DNA from: Saururus chinensis
Lineage: Eukaryota > Streptophyta > Magnoliopsida > Piperales > Saururaceae
Length of the DNA stretch: 64,000 nucleotides
Assembly (NCBI GenBank): GCA_035235625.1
Contig: CP141150.1
Location: 14,636,330-14,700,329 of the forward strand
Direction: 5' to 3'
The notes beneath the pieces are model-generated. The model was not told the origin of the DNA. It worked only from the letters and a program-made list of their open reading frames with translations, and searched no databases. Shown one piece after another: positions 37,535 through 49,668 of the stretch (position 1 is its first letter; every line of letters starts with the position of its first letter). A program made the position numbers and the translations under genes.

Positions 37535-40256
37535 ATACCACCAGTAATTTGATGTATGTCTAATTGCTTCAAAAAGTATGCACAACTTGACCCATGTACT
37601 TCTTCTTGCTTATGTGCATTTTAACTTTAATTGTTTCTCTAGTTCTAGGTACTCATATTTTACTTGCTTGAGAAATGATTGATGCTTCTTGTTCAATTGT
37701 TAAATAGGAATATGCAAGTGGGGAACCTAGATTATGTTACTTGAGCTACTTCTCTGTGTTGTTACGTTTGAACCAAGACTATGAAGAAGTTAAATTTAGA
37801 TTTATTTTACTTCCCAATTTTAGTAGATAAGGTCGATCCACAGGGAAAACATTGTGCAACAAAGAAAATTATTACAAAAAAATAAAGGAAAGAAAAACTA
37901 AGAAATAAAGAGTAGAAGAGTATTTAAGAAATCAAGATGAAAAAACACTAAGGCATTAAAGATCATTGTAATATCTAATGATGTTCTTCATGTATCATGT
38001 TATCTCAGTTAAAATCGAATGAAGATTCTATCTAACTAGAAGATATGAACATTAAAATTAAAAATAAAGATAGAAAATGCTTTAGATAGATGAAGGATAA
38101 AAAATAATTATCTTTTAAAGATTTTTATGTATCCAAATCACAAAAAATCAAGAAGGAGAGCCTTGAAGCATCTTATGTATCCAAATCACAAAGAAACAAG
38201 AAGAAGAACAATATTAAATAAACATCACTTTAAATAACTAATACTTATTTAAAACCATTGATTAAATATGAATAGAACTCCATTAGATTGTTACAAATCA
38301 CCTCTAGCCTTAGCTTGAGAGCTTAGAAAGTCATTACAATAAAACTAAAAAAATACAAAAGAAGAGAAGAAAAATATGAGAAGAGAGCTCCAAAGAGGAA
38401 AAGATAGTCCATCTATCACGTCCACCCCTCTATTTATAGGAATAGAAAAGGTTGCTTTAAAGGGGAAAGTCAAATTATATCTCTAGATTGCATCCTGATT
38501 GATTGCCTGATTGGTTGCTTCTTTAGCAATGATTAGATTCTAAATCAATCAAATAAATCAAATAAGTATCTTTGAATCTTCCTTTAATTATCCAATCAGC
38601 CTCATTGTCTTTCCTTATATGTATCAATCATAACCAATGAAAATATTTTTCATGTGCTGGCCTCGGGTTAGTTTACTACTTATCCATTTGCATGCCAAAT
38701 TCGACCCATAAATATTCAGAATACTAAATTTCGTCATAAAATAACAATTGCAGCTACATAAGTCTTCTTTCCAATGCCACTAAAATCATATCAATCTGAA
38801 ATATATATAGAAAGATACAGTCGAAATACTAAGGCTATGTAAATCTGTCTGAATCAGCTTCTTTCCTAATTTAGTTCTTTTGATACAAATCTCAAATCCA
38901 ACGGGTCCACAAGGTTGTGTTCAACCATTCCATACATGTTTAGACCATTAAGAGCCCATTCTTGACTTTCAAATAGCTTTAGGTAGATGGGCTTTACTTC
39001 CTCTTCTACTTAGATCCCGTTGAAGCCTGTTTAGACATGTAAACTCAATTAAGGTCAAATTAACCGATACAAAATATAAATAGCCTAAATAAGCAATGAA
39101 TTAACACAAAATATGATTGCAATTTAAAATGTGAAAACATTTAATTGAACATTAATTCAATACATCACTTTGTCAATCCCAAATATTATGGTGGAAGTTA
39201 TTTGTACAAGGGGATGTCATTTTGAGTAGACTAATCAGGATATGTCAAGTTGGTGCATGAACATGATTTATTGCTATCGGACTATTTAGTTGTTGGTGAT
39301 TGTGTGCTAGTGGAAAGATGTAAAGTGGCTGTTAATTTTTAGTTTGTGATGCTTATGATCTTAGTGTTTGATCATAACTGTATTAGAAGGTTGCCTTTTG
39401 TAATTAATTTTGTTATGACTGCAGACAAATTGTTTTAGTTATGATGCTTTGTCAATATAATATTTCAGTGGCCGTCATTTTGCTTTATGGATATGAATTG
39501 AATATTTTTCACTATTAAATATATTCATTTTGTGTATAAATATGCACATAACATAAGGCTTAAATTGGAGAGTTATTAATGGCCAATTTGCTCAATCCCT
39601 GTTGGGTGCAAGTTTGAGCTATGCACTGAGTTCAATCGAACCAGGCCTCATGCCAATTCAAGCTAGATCAATTCACTTTCACACACACACAGGGACATAG
39701 GTGAAGGTATCATCTTAGCACACATTTTTTAACTGATTGTATGAGACTCATATCAATAGAGTTCACTCAACGTGGAAGTGGACATAGATATCTATGTTCC
39801 TTCATGTTTGACCTACTCAGATAAGGAAGGAGCAAACTTAATTCTTTCATCCGAATTAGTTAGGGGCATGCTCACTAAAAGATGTACTTTTTTTTCTATG
39901 TAAGGATATACAAAAAAAAAAAAATTGTCTTCATCAGTTATCAACAACTAAATATATACACAAAAATTATAAATAGTTTTTCTTGTTTCTCATTTCCATT
40001 TCTTGTCACTAAACATGTTCTCTCTAAATTGGAATCCAAATCCTACATAATACATTGAATTGCAAGATGCTTAATTTACTAGAAGATTTGTAACCGTACA
40101 TTGGACATCCGAAGGTGGATCTGGATGCTGCTTATTGTACCGATTGCCATCCTCCCATTTTATATCCTCTTTCAAATGTCATTGTGTTAATAAGTTTATC
40201 TATGGACATATGCATAAGTAGAATATTATTAGCATCTCATTACAAAATACGCATTT
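37535..40256. other. Intergenic, nothing recognised
   Basis: 2.7 kb of AT-rich DNA. The GGTCGATCCACAGGGAAAAC segment near 37831 is a phrase often seen in plant dispersed repeats, but no element could be delimited. Short (CA)n near 39680 and poly-A near 39910 are the only simple repeats noted. Confidence 0.4.
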
Positions 40257-41517
40257 TGTAATACCCGAGAATTTTTCATACATTTTCTTAAATAATCAAG
40301 GAAAAGTTTTACAATATAACGGTTGTAAATAAGGAAAAATGATGAAATATAAAACCTATGAAAATAGTTTTTTAATCTAAAACATTACACATCAATTTTT
40401 CTCATATAATTATTTTTTCAAATCAACCATTGTATGGAAAACCAAACATATGAAATAAATTGTCATGATCATGGGCTTAAATATAAACCATCCCAGGCAT
40501 ATCTGAGTACAAGTCATACTAATAGTCCAAAGTCTAATCCAAATTACAAATCCAAAAAGTATAAATATCTTAATTTTTATTTCACCCAATGCATCAAATT
40601 GTGAAAAATTAATAAAGACTCACAATGAGTCAAAGGATATACCCGAGCTAATAGAAATCGATATACCTATGGAAACAAGCATCCATCACCAAGAGGTCTC
40701 CATTAAAAACCTGCAAAAACATCCCTAACATCAGGGCTAAAAAGATGGAAAATGAGTATTTTTATACTCAGTAGGGGAGTTCTAATAAGTGAACTGTGTA
40801 AGTCCATACATAGATACATTCATGCAACTTAAACATGAAGCATAAAAACATATTATACACTTACTCTTATACTTGCTCTTACACTCATAGCCTTACTTGT
40901 GTCATCTTACTCAAATGCTTATGTTTACAGTCTTGTTTAGAAACATACACTTACAGTCTTACTATGAAACTTACTCTTATAGTCTTTTTCAGAATCTTAC
41001 ACTTACAATCTTCCTCAGAAACTTACTCTGAGCCAAAAACGTAAGGTGGGAGAGAGAGATGGTGGATCTCGCAAACAGTGAAACGGCTGGGGGTAGAGCC
41101 AAAAAGTGGTTAGGGCGGGGCGGAGCAACACCGGGGCTACGGCCTAGCCATCGCCGGCCCAAGTCCGGCGGCCAGTGGCGCTACCTCTGACAGCAGAACG
41201 AGAGAGGAAGGGAGATGGGTGGGTGGTCCCGAAACAGGCTCGTCCGAGCCCGACTTTTTAACTTTTTTTCTCTTTTCCTTTCTTCCACATTCTTTTTTTT
41301 CCACATAATCATCTTACGCATTGTACCTCCAAAATTCGCACTAAAAACATCTGTAACAAGTTGAAGCCTTAGGCCGCGACTAGGCCTTACACCATACTCT
41401 ACAGTTACAAATACCAAAATTATAATACGCCAAAATGTTATATTTTCCTGCCGAAAATGATAAAAAAAAAATAACAAGAAAATCATAGAAATTTGTAAAA
41501 AATTCAAGGACATTACA
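40257..41517 (-). mobile_element. Solo LTR (Ty3/gypsy-like), 1.26 kb
   Basis: Read on the minus strand it starts TGTAATGTCCTTGAATTTTT (from 41517) and ends CTCGGGTATTACA (at 40257). The flanks are CATTT on the left and CCTTT on the right, a 5-bp duplication with one difference. Inside, CCTACTGAGTATAAAAATAC matches the 3' part of the LTR family seen at 5.8 kb. No internal retroelement genes adjoin it. It reads as a solo LTR and a fossil. Confidence 0.65.
40855..41030 (-). repeat. Short tandem repeats inside the 1.26-kb LTR
   Basis: About six loose copies of a unit such as ACTTACAGTCTT...AGAAAC occur, 25-45 bp apart. They are diverged, and the period is uneven. Confidence 0.6.
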
Positions 41518-44500
41518 CCTTTGCACTGAAATTTTTACAAAATGTCGTCAACCTAACCCACACAAAAGAAGACTCATGCTAAATGGAAGAAAATGTGATT
41601 GTTCCTTGGCGGGACCACCATGTCTAGCTTGGATCTATGGAAGAGCGGTGCTGGCAAGTACACCACATCCTTGAGACCATTGGTAGGGACCCTCATGATG
41701 TAGGCTTCCCAATAGGGCTTCGAGAAGCTAGAATAGGTTGAAACTATCCACAACTACAAGAAGGCTACCACTAGAGAGATGGAAGCAACTTCCACCGTCA
41801 TGGTTAACACTCCGTCTAGGCGAGGGCACGGGTTGGCAACTATTAAGCATACCAAAACATCTTTCCATACTTAGTCCCTCCCTAATAAAGATCCTTTCTT
41901 TGTTCCTAATTAAGCATCATTGCTTTGTTCCTTCAAAAACTATATATTAATATTGGTAATTACTACATCAAATGTGTGGATTAAATTGAAGTTTAGAATT
42001 GAGTGACATTACTACTACTTTAAGCAATTAAACAAAATACATATAAGAAAGATATTAATATCAACCCAAATATGGTTGTTGACATAAGCCCTACTGTGAA
42101 TGTCATGGTTGTTGACATAAGCCCTACTGTGAATGTCATGGCTCTAAATAAATACTCCAGAGTGAGTGTTGGGTCTGCCAATGATGTTCCTTTCTTCACA
42201 CTCCCCTGGCTTTGCAAATAACTATAAGGACAATGATGTGGTTGGGCACTCATATTACTACTAGCAAAAGATCCTTTAAACTCATCATACCAAAACATCT
42301 TTCGACACCCAGTCCTTCCCTGCAAAAATTAAAATTACTTAATAAATGAACTATTTTACAACTTTGTATAAACAAGTGTTTATAAATCATTAAAACTTAT
42401 AAATGATTTATTTGGGCGCTTCCAAAATGGTCTGCCTCAGTTCGTTGTTGTGGTAGAAACTAGGTAAATCATACAACCCGAACAACATGGACATAAAGGC
42501 CCATGGCTTGGCCTTTGGTAACTTGTTGATTCCATTACTATGAATGTATAATTCATGATGTGCAACCAGTGTATCAAATGGATCTAGCAAATATTATGGT
42601 ACTGATTGCATGGCAAAGTAAAATAGGAAAATGAAGTAATGTGATTCTAACACTTACAAACAGAAGACTAACATAATAGTCTACCTCTTCCTCTAGAAAA
42701 ACTCCAACTACCTTGGTTACATATTGCTTCCAGACCTTGCTAGACTCAATCTTGTAGAAGTAAGAAAATAACATTTGTCAAGAACACAAGAAACAGTAAC
42801 AACAATGTAACAAGGTAAATCATGATTTTATCGGGGATAATTCCTTAAGGTTCCAGTAATACTTGAGGATGTAAACATGCACATATATTCCAAACAAATA
42901 CCATTACAAGGAAAGGTACCTATTGCCTAAAAATGTCAGCTTTCAGTAGGATTTCTAACAAGTATAAGAAGCCCATAAACCAAATGATCTAGCCAATGCA
43001 TGGCTATCAACAAATAGATTAGGTAAGGAAATATGAATCACGAGGCATATGTTTGTGCATGTTATAAAGAGAGGCAAAATATCTAATAACAGACTGCACT
43101 AAAAAATTCATGATGTGCACTTTATTTGATTTATATGGATACAAAACAAAGGGACTAAGGTATGAAGCCATATTCATCTTGTAGAATTCCTACAACATTG
43201 TTTTTATGGTTCTAACCACAAGGATAGACCTACAGATGGTGGATGGTGGTAAATTCAAAGAAGGTAAAAGAAGAAAGAATCTAGCACTTGTTTCTACAAA
43301 TGCCATAAGATGATGGGAAAAAAAGTAAGACTTCATTCTGCAAGTACTTCATCTTCTAAATCATCATATTTCTTTATTTTTTTTAAAACAAATGAAAGAA
43401 TTTGCATCTTCTCATAAACAGACCCATTACATCTTTAACAAAAAAAACTTTAAAAAGTTCATTAGTCTGACAAAATTTAGTAATAGTACTTAGATCTCCA
43501 TCACTTCCTAGAACATATGGTGGTTTACAAGTTGTTAGAATATCATGCCACGACAAGACTGGTGGTTCGTGCCTACATCATAACCTTTGCATTAATTAGC
43601 AATCAAGGAAAAGCAACAACAATATATACGTGAAACTATATATTCACGTGAAACTACATATTCTGCAGTATCAGACTATTAGTTGAAAGGAAGATAAAAC
43701 AATAGACAAGTCCACCATGACTATTGACGGGGAACAAAAATGTATTTTACCAAAACAAAAAAGTGGCAAGAGAGCCAATTAGTAGACAACATATTGGCAT
43801 AAACCATTAACAAGCATTAACCATTAGATCACAGTTCTAATGTATATGGCATAAGGTGAAGTCCATACACATAAGTCATAATCACAAAAAGGCCGGACAA
43901 TTAGTAGATTTTCAAGACAATGATCATATATATAGATTCAATTTCCCAGGGAGTAATACGAGTTGATTACTTGACAAATAATTCACTAATTTTAAAGATC
44001 ACGATTAAAATTTTCAAGACAATGATCATATATACATGCTGGAAAAAAAATTGGTCATTTCCTAGCCTGTGAATAAAGGCCAAATGTAAAAAGGAATAAA
44101 CAAATGGATTAACCATTACAAAAAAGTTCACTGAATACTTAACTAACCAGGAGAGTCCATCAATGGACCTGACCAAGCAAAAATTGGACCTTTATACAAG
44201 TTACAATCTAAAAAACCCTTTCTCCTTCATGCCTTCTGATGAAAAAAATCATAATTTTTTTTGCCATATGCATTAATTTTTAATTGGGGTGGTGATGGAT
44301 TCTCCATTCATTAAGGTTAGAATTGTCTTTTCAAACTATTAAATCAGTTTTCTCATCAAGGGCTATCCAAATGTACAAAATGTGTAGAAAGGGCTTCTAA
44401 AATATGACATTTCCAAATATCATTGATTTTTACTTTTCTTTTGCTTTCTACTTGAAAGCGTTAGCCAAACAGGCCTTTTGATTAATCTGGTTAAAAAGAC

Positions 44501-45680
44501 TAATAGTGATTTTTACCTATGCTTTCCCCTAATTCTCCAATTCCTGGCCTAATCCTACATAATTCTCCCTCAAATCTGTCTCCGTTATCCTCTAATTCCC
44601 TCTTGCATGTCGACCCTAAGAATGAGAAGTCTCCCACCCTGTTTTAGGGGAAAATATTAGGTACCGATAGGGTACTAACGTGGCATGCCTATCACCAGTG
44701 GGTGGGTAGGCTGGCTAAAGGAGAGGGTGAGGGACTCCTCATCTGTCCCCTAATCATAATTATATAAAAAGATGTCCCCTGATAAGATCTCCCAGTCCCT
44801 ATCATGTTCGCTCTATTGCTCTCTTCCTTCTCTCTAGGCTTTTGCAGAAATTCCACGCTCATCTTAACTCTAACTCCACAAAATTCCCTGCTCAGTGAAC
44901 CTGCAGCTTCACTCCATTGGCTTCTTTCTCTCTTCTTTATTCCTTGTGGTGCTCCCGTTTGTGTCATTTAGTATCTTCTCCCACTATGCCTCCCTCATGT
45001 TGTGGGAGGTTATTTAGACCCTTTTTTCAGGTAAATGAGGTGCTGTTTTTCAGAAATAGTGTCCTATACTTATCTGAATTTACTGAAGATATATCTTGAC
45101 TTCTGTAGTCATTGTCTCGGATATGGCTTTCCACTAGAAGAGCTTAATTTGACTTAATTGACTTGCTTGCTTCTGCTCCATCTTTAATGTGATGAAGAAT
45201 TGAAACAATGTGGCAAATGAGCTAGATCTTGTCAGGACTTCTTTCTCCAATTGCTGGCTTAGACCCTTGATTCATGAGTGATGATTGATGAAGAAAACTG
45301 CACAAGGTCTGATTCTGAAGGAGATAAGACACAAATGGTGGATGTTGTACGGAAACTTCTGCGATCATACATGTCAATTTAGTAGAGGGGCTTAATTAAC
45401 TACCTTGTTTATTTCTGCTCCAACCCATTAAAGAAGTAAACTGAGAAGCAGAATTTGGCTCATATTTTTTTTCCAACTGTTGACCCAGACCTTGGTTGAC
45501 AAGATCATATAACAGACAGATACTTAAGATCGGTGACTAAAGAGCAGGTAAACTTTTTTTTTTCTTTGAAAAGCAATGATGATCCATCTCTAAAAGGTAA
45601 TTATTCAAGATAATTGAGGTAGTTCATCTTGTGAGTTCCCTAAGATCTCTGCTGTGGTGAGAATGGAGGTGCACTGTCAA
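41518..45680. other. Intergenic, no recognised gene
   Basis: Minus-strand open frames at 42020-42325, 42408-42590 and 42574-42774 lie close together and could be relics of an unknown gene or transposon (for example GCRKMFWYDEFKGS), but no family is recognised. The remainder, including 44640-45650 upstream of the strand switch, shows nothing further. Confidence 0.4.
42074..42139 (-). repeat. 33-bp perfect tandem duplication
   Basis: The unit from GGTTGTTGACATAAGCCCTA to GTGAATGTCAT occurs twice in direct succession at 42074 and 42107. On the minus strand it encodes an 11-residue repeat, MTFTVGLMSTT, inside an open frame. The two copies look identical, so the duplication is recent. Confidence 0.9.
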
Positions 45681-46832
45681 TCAAATGGAAAGCCAAGAGT
45701 GGAGAAAGGCAACAGCAGCATCAGCCTCAGCCAGCTTTTTACCCAGATCATCTTCTTCCCTTTGAAGCTTTCCTTTCTCAGCCCTGGCCTTGCTGAAAGA
45801 ATTGGACAGCTCTCGGAGGCCGGTAAGCAGTGCTGCATCCCTATCCTTCCCCATCCGCAGTGTAGTCTCCGCTTCTTTGAGCCTCAATTCAGCAGCCTCC
45901 AGCTCGGCCTTGAGCCGGCCAATCTCCAACTTGGCACGCTCGACTTCCCCGTGCCGCCGCTCGATCTCTGCGAGGCTCTCCCGGGCACGCGCCTTCTTGT
46001 CCCGGAGCTCTGACTTGGCGTGGACATACCTGGTGTTGGCGTTGGCCAGCCCCCGGCAAGAATTGCGCAGGATGAGGATATCAGTGAAGGACTTGGAGAG
46101 GTGGCGCAGCGCCCACATTGAGCCATGGTCAGCCGTCGAGTAGGCCGGATGCAGCTCAATCTCCTTGCACAATTGGCTCATGATGGCCTGGTCCCTTGCA
46201 GTGATCCCTTTTGACCCCTTGTCCAATACAAGCTTCAATTGGCCTTTGAGTGTCTCAAGTGAAGGGTGAACACTGCTGGCTGCAGTGACTACGGCGGGTG
46301 AGAGAGCCTCGTCGTCATCAGAGTCGTCGGAAAGGATGTTGGCAGAGTCGAAAAAGGCAGTGGTAGTGGCTGCAGGAGGATACTGGTCTGAGCATACTTG
46401 AGATATTTCTTTAACCTCATGGTTCAGCCGAGTGTCTGAAGCTTGACAGAGGATTGGATCCTTGACTGATGCAAAACTGCAAGTTTTTTTGCCCAAAGGA
46501 GAGCGCACACCAATTGAAATGCTGACGATCTGCGACGACTCAAGGGTCGAAGCCTCGGCTTCAATCTCCGGCGGCGGGATGCGGATGAAAGATGAGCCAG
46601 ACTGTTCTAGCACAAGCTTGTGTTTGAGTAGGAAAGAGGAGGAAGGCTTGCTTCTTTTGTTGAGCCCTTCTCTCTTCTTCTTCTTCTTCTCCTCCTCCTC
46701 CTCCTCATGTCTTTTCCTTTTGTTGATCCTTTCATCAGAACCCCATACCTGGCCAAGCCCCCACTTGCCAATGTCAAACAGGCCCTGAGGTAGCCATTGG
46801 AACAAGCCATTTACAGCTGCCTCTCCTATCAT
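45681..46832 (-). CDS. Hypothetical nuclear coiled-coil protein, 383 aa, single exon
   Basis: I do not recognise a family. The frame is intact from ATG at 46832 to TGA at 45681. Residues 1-31 are hydrophobic and aromatic (LFQWLPQGLFDIGKWGLGQVW). Residues 34-63 are a charged run with KRKRHEEEEEEKKKKKR, which would serve as a nuclear localisation signal. An acidic SDDSDDDE patch lies at 168-175. A compact region at about 181-262 (SLETLKGQLKLVLDKG, then QAIMSQLCKEIELHPAY) is followed by a long coiled coil at about 262-370 rich in Lys, Glu, Ala and Leu. A TATA-like CTATTTAAGG lies at about 46895-46904, roughly 65 bp upstream of the ATG. The C-terminal layout recalls coiled-coil tails of plant mobile domain proteins, so a transposon-derived origin is possible. 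GC content is well above the surroundings. Confidence 0.6.
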   Translation of the reverse strand: MIGEAAVNGLFQWLPQGLFDIGKWGLGQVWGSDERINKRKRHEEEEEEKKKKKREGLNKRSKPSSSFLLKHKLVLEQSGSSFIRIPPPEIEAEASTLESSQIVSISIGVRSPLGKKTCSFASVKDPILCQASDTRLNHEVKEISQVCSDQYPPAATTTAFFDSANILSDDSDDDEALSPAVVTAASSVHPSLETLKGQLKLVLDKGSKGITARDQAIMSQLCKEIELHPAYSTADHGSMWALRHLSKSFTDILILRNSCRGLANANTRYVHAKSELRDKKARARESLAEIERRHGEVERAKLEIGRLKAELEAAELRLKEAETTLRMGKDRDAALLTGLRELSNSFSKARAEKGKLQREEDDLGKKLAEADAAVAFLHSWLSI

Positions 46833-49279
46833 TGCTCTCTCTTTCCTTCATGAGGTAGTGGGTGTTTTGTCGAGCAGTTGAAATACTGCATACCTTAAAT
46901 AGGAGAAGTGGCTTAGTTTGATTGACATCTCCATGGAAAGCTCATTGAAGCTTCCACCCACCTGCTGTGGTTGGTGGAACGATGAAACTAAAACAGCCAA
47001 AACACCCAATTCATTTGATTTGTCGCCTGCCAAATGGGGACCATACTTTTTTTATTTGGTTAAAAAAGGGTTTTGATTGCTTGAGAACTCGTACCTAAGT
47101 GTTTTTAATGCTCTACGTTGACACTGAGCCCCAAAGGAAGAAATGTATGGGAGTCTTTATTAATGGCATACAAGCTAATATATATTATGTCATTAATTAG
47201 TACTAATACTAACGCATGCCTGTATATAACCGTGTCAATTTCAACTATCAAGAGCTCATATTCTGCGCATTGTTACTAGCGTTAAAAAAACTCTTCCCAC
47301 GTAAAGCTTTTAAGGCCAAAATCAGCGCATATGCCGGAAGATCTGAACTCCTAGCATGGACGACGACCCTTTCAACTCCTAGCTAAGCATACTAAATTAA
47401 TTGGTTTCAGCTCACTGGGACCGCGGGGTAAGACAATCAAATCCAATATAAGAGTCTAATGCCCAAAAGGCTCCCTCTTTGGCCTGTGTGAAATTGGAAG
47501 AACTTGATTTGACAGCTTCAGCAATCCATGTGAACGCGGTGGTGGTAATAGGGAATTCTTAATGTCTACCCCCATGTATAGAAGGCCGGTAGATATGGGT
47601 GTGTATCGGTTAATATAAGTGTGTATCGGCCATATGTATTGGCCGAAACCAAAACGTTATAGAGCGATATGCCTCTCATATAAAAATTGGCACATATTGG
47701 CTATACACTGCATATCATATGGCCAATATATATCGATATGGTATTAATTTATTATTTTTTATTTAAAAATAAATATTTAAAAAAAATAAAAACATATTTC
47801 AAACTCAACTTTGAATATTTAAAGATAATAATTTTTTATATTAAAATATTCTTTCAAATTTATATAAGATCAATACGGTTGGGTCCATATAATTTATATA
47901 ATTATAATTTTAAATATAGTGCTCTATAAGTATGTATTTACTTCAACATCTAAATATGACTCATATTAAGTATTTTATTTAATTTTAAAATAATTTAATT
48001 TTATAACACTTAATATAAGAAAGAATGAATATTAGTTTCTATAGGAAGGAGAGAGTAATAGTATATAGTTTCAAAATAAACTAATTTTATAATGATATGG
48101 CCTTCTATGGTCTTATGATGCTCTAAAAATAATATTATAATAATATATTATTAGTTATAATATATATTTTTATATATAAAATGGTTAACGTCCATTTTGG
48201 CGCATGCCAAATAGTGTTTTAAAACCCAGACTAGACTGGCCAATTCGATTAGGTTCAATAAGTTCCGGTCAAAAATTCAGGCCGAGTCGTCCGAGTTGCC
48301 GGGCAACATTGACCCAAACATATCAACTCAACTTGGCCGGTTAAACCGACAACCCCAACGTCTGGGCCGGGCCAGGTTTTACACAAAAAAAATAGAAATG
48401 GGATGAGCGAAAGGAAGAAGAGGGAAGGAATAGAAGGGTGGTGGTCATGGTGTGGGACATGGTCGGGCCCAATTGTAATCCAAAAGGCACAACCTTTCCA
48501 GCTTTCCACAACCATTAGATCTTCCCGCTTCAGCGCAAGCTACTTTTTGGAGGCATTGGGGCCGGGGTTGGGCTATCAAAGAGACGGCTGGCAAATCGGG
48601 GCCAAGGCTGGGGTTGGGAAGCTGAGGAGGTGACTATCTGACTAGGTTATCAAGAGGGAGAGAGAGGTGAAGGGGGAACAGGGGAAGGGAGTCGTCATTC
48701 GTCGGTTAGTTGGGATCGTGGCTGAGGCACACAGTGGGTGGGGAGGAGAGGGAAATAAAGGGGGAAAAGGGAAGAGCAAAGAAGGCAAGGGGGATAACGA
48801 CTGTCGGGCGTTAGCTGGTTAGGGTCATGACTGGAAAGTCGGGGAGGGGAAAGGGAAGCCGCTGCTGCAGTGCCACTCTCATCTCACTTCAGTGTTTGAG
48901 GATTAGGGAGGAAAAATAAATATCATATTCATGATTATCGATAGTATTATCCATATGAATATGGCCATCCATGCCCCGGTGAAAAGAAACTTACAATTTA
49001 TGGCTGTCTTTTTATTTTTTTATATTTTTTTAATAAAATATCTTGTCACTATATGTTATATAAGAACATAAAGGGTAGTTTCTTGACTGTTTCCTCTTGG
49101 ATCTATGATACAGAGGAAGAAAATCCAAGTCAAACATCAAAGAAAAGTCACTCACGTATGAATGGGACCCGGTTCCCGTCATGATGGGTGGCGAAAGGGG
49201 AAAGAGAGGGGAATTGATAACAAGAGACTTCAAGTTATTGCCAAAACCGCGTTTGAGACAAAAGGCAATTATCTTATAA
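46833..49279. other. Intergenic, no recognised gene
   Basis: The first 250 bp are the promoter side of the coiled-coil ORF. The part at 47580-47740 has repeated TATCGG and GGCCGATA-like motifs. The part at 48240-48900 is GC- and G-rich with GGCCGGGCC-like blocks and no convincing frame. No gene is supported. Confidence 0.4.
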
Positions 49280-49668
49280 CCTGTGATGGGGTATGGATAA
49301 CATTAACCCTTAAGAACCTAGAATTTAGCTCAACGGAGGTGTTTATGAGCCACAAAGCAAATGGAGAGATGCCCTCTCAGACCAATGAAACATGTGTAAT
49401 GAACTAACTATACAGAAATTGGACTCCCTGTTGAAGGCGACTCACATGTAATCAATATGCTTCAAGATTGCACAGTTAATGTACCCAGTTTGGCTCCAGT
49501 TATTATAGGGGACATGGGCGACTCGCAGATCATTACAAATATAATGTTCCTAGTTCGGCTTCGATTATTATTAGCAAATTATGTGCACTTGCAGGGTTTA
49601 TGTTTGTGGATTGGAGGATTACCCTGGTGTAGTTCGTCTTAATTAAATTTCCTTCAGAAAAAAAAAAA
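49280..49668 (+). mobile_element. LINE 3' end with poly-A tail
   Basis: The open segment near 49435-49560 (GDSHVINMLQD, then SLAPVIIGDM) resembles the RNase H-like domain at the end of plant L1-type LINEs. It is followed about 100 bp later by TTCCTTCAG and an 11-base poly-A run at 49658-49668, as expected at the 3' end of a LINE. Only the 3' end is present, as in most 5'-truncated insertions. Frame changes show it is inactive. The left limit is approximate. Confidence 0.5.

Noticed and set aside
45654-46143. Plus-strand frames of 117-119 codons
   Set aside because: They are antisense to the intact coiled-coil ORF; the minus-strand frame is much longer and has ordered features.
48255-48633. 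Short frames in a GC-rich patch
   Set aside because: Frames on both strands are short, lack motifs and sit in G-rich low-complexity DNA.
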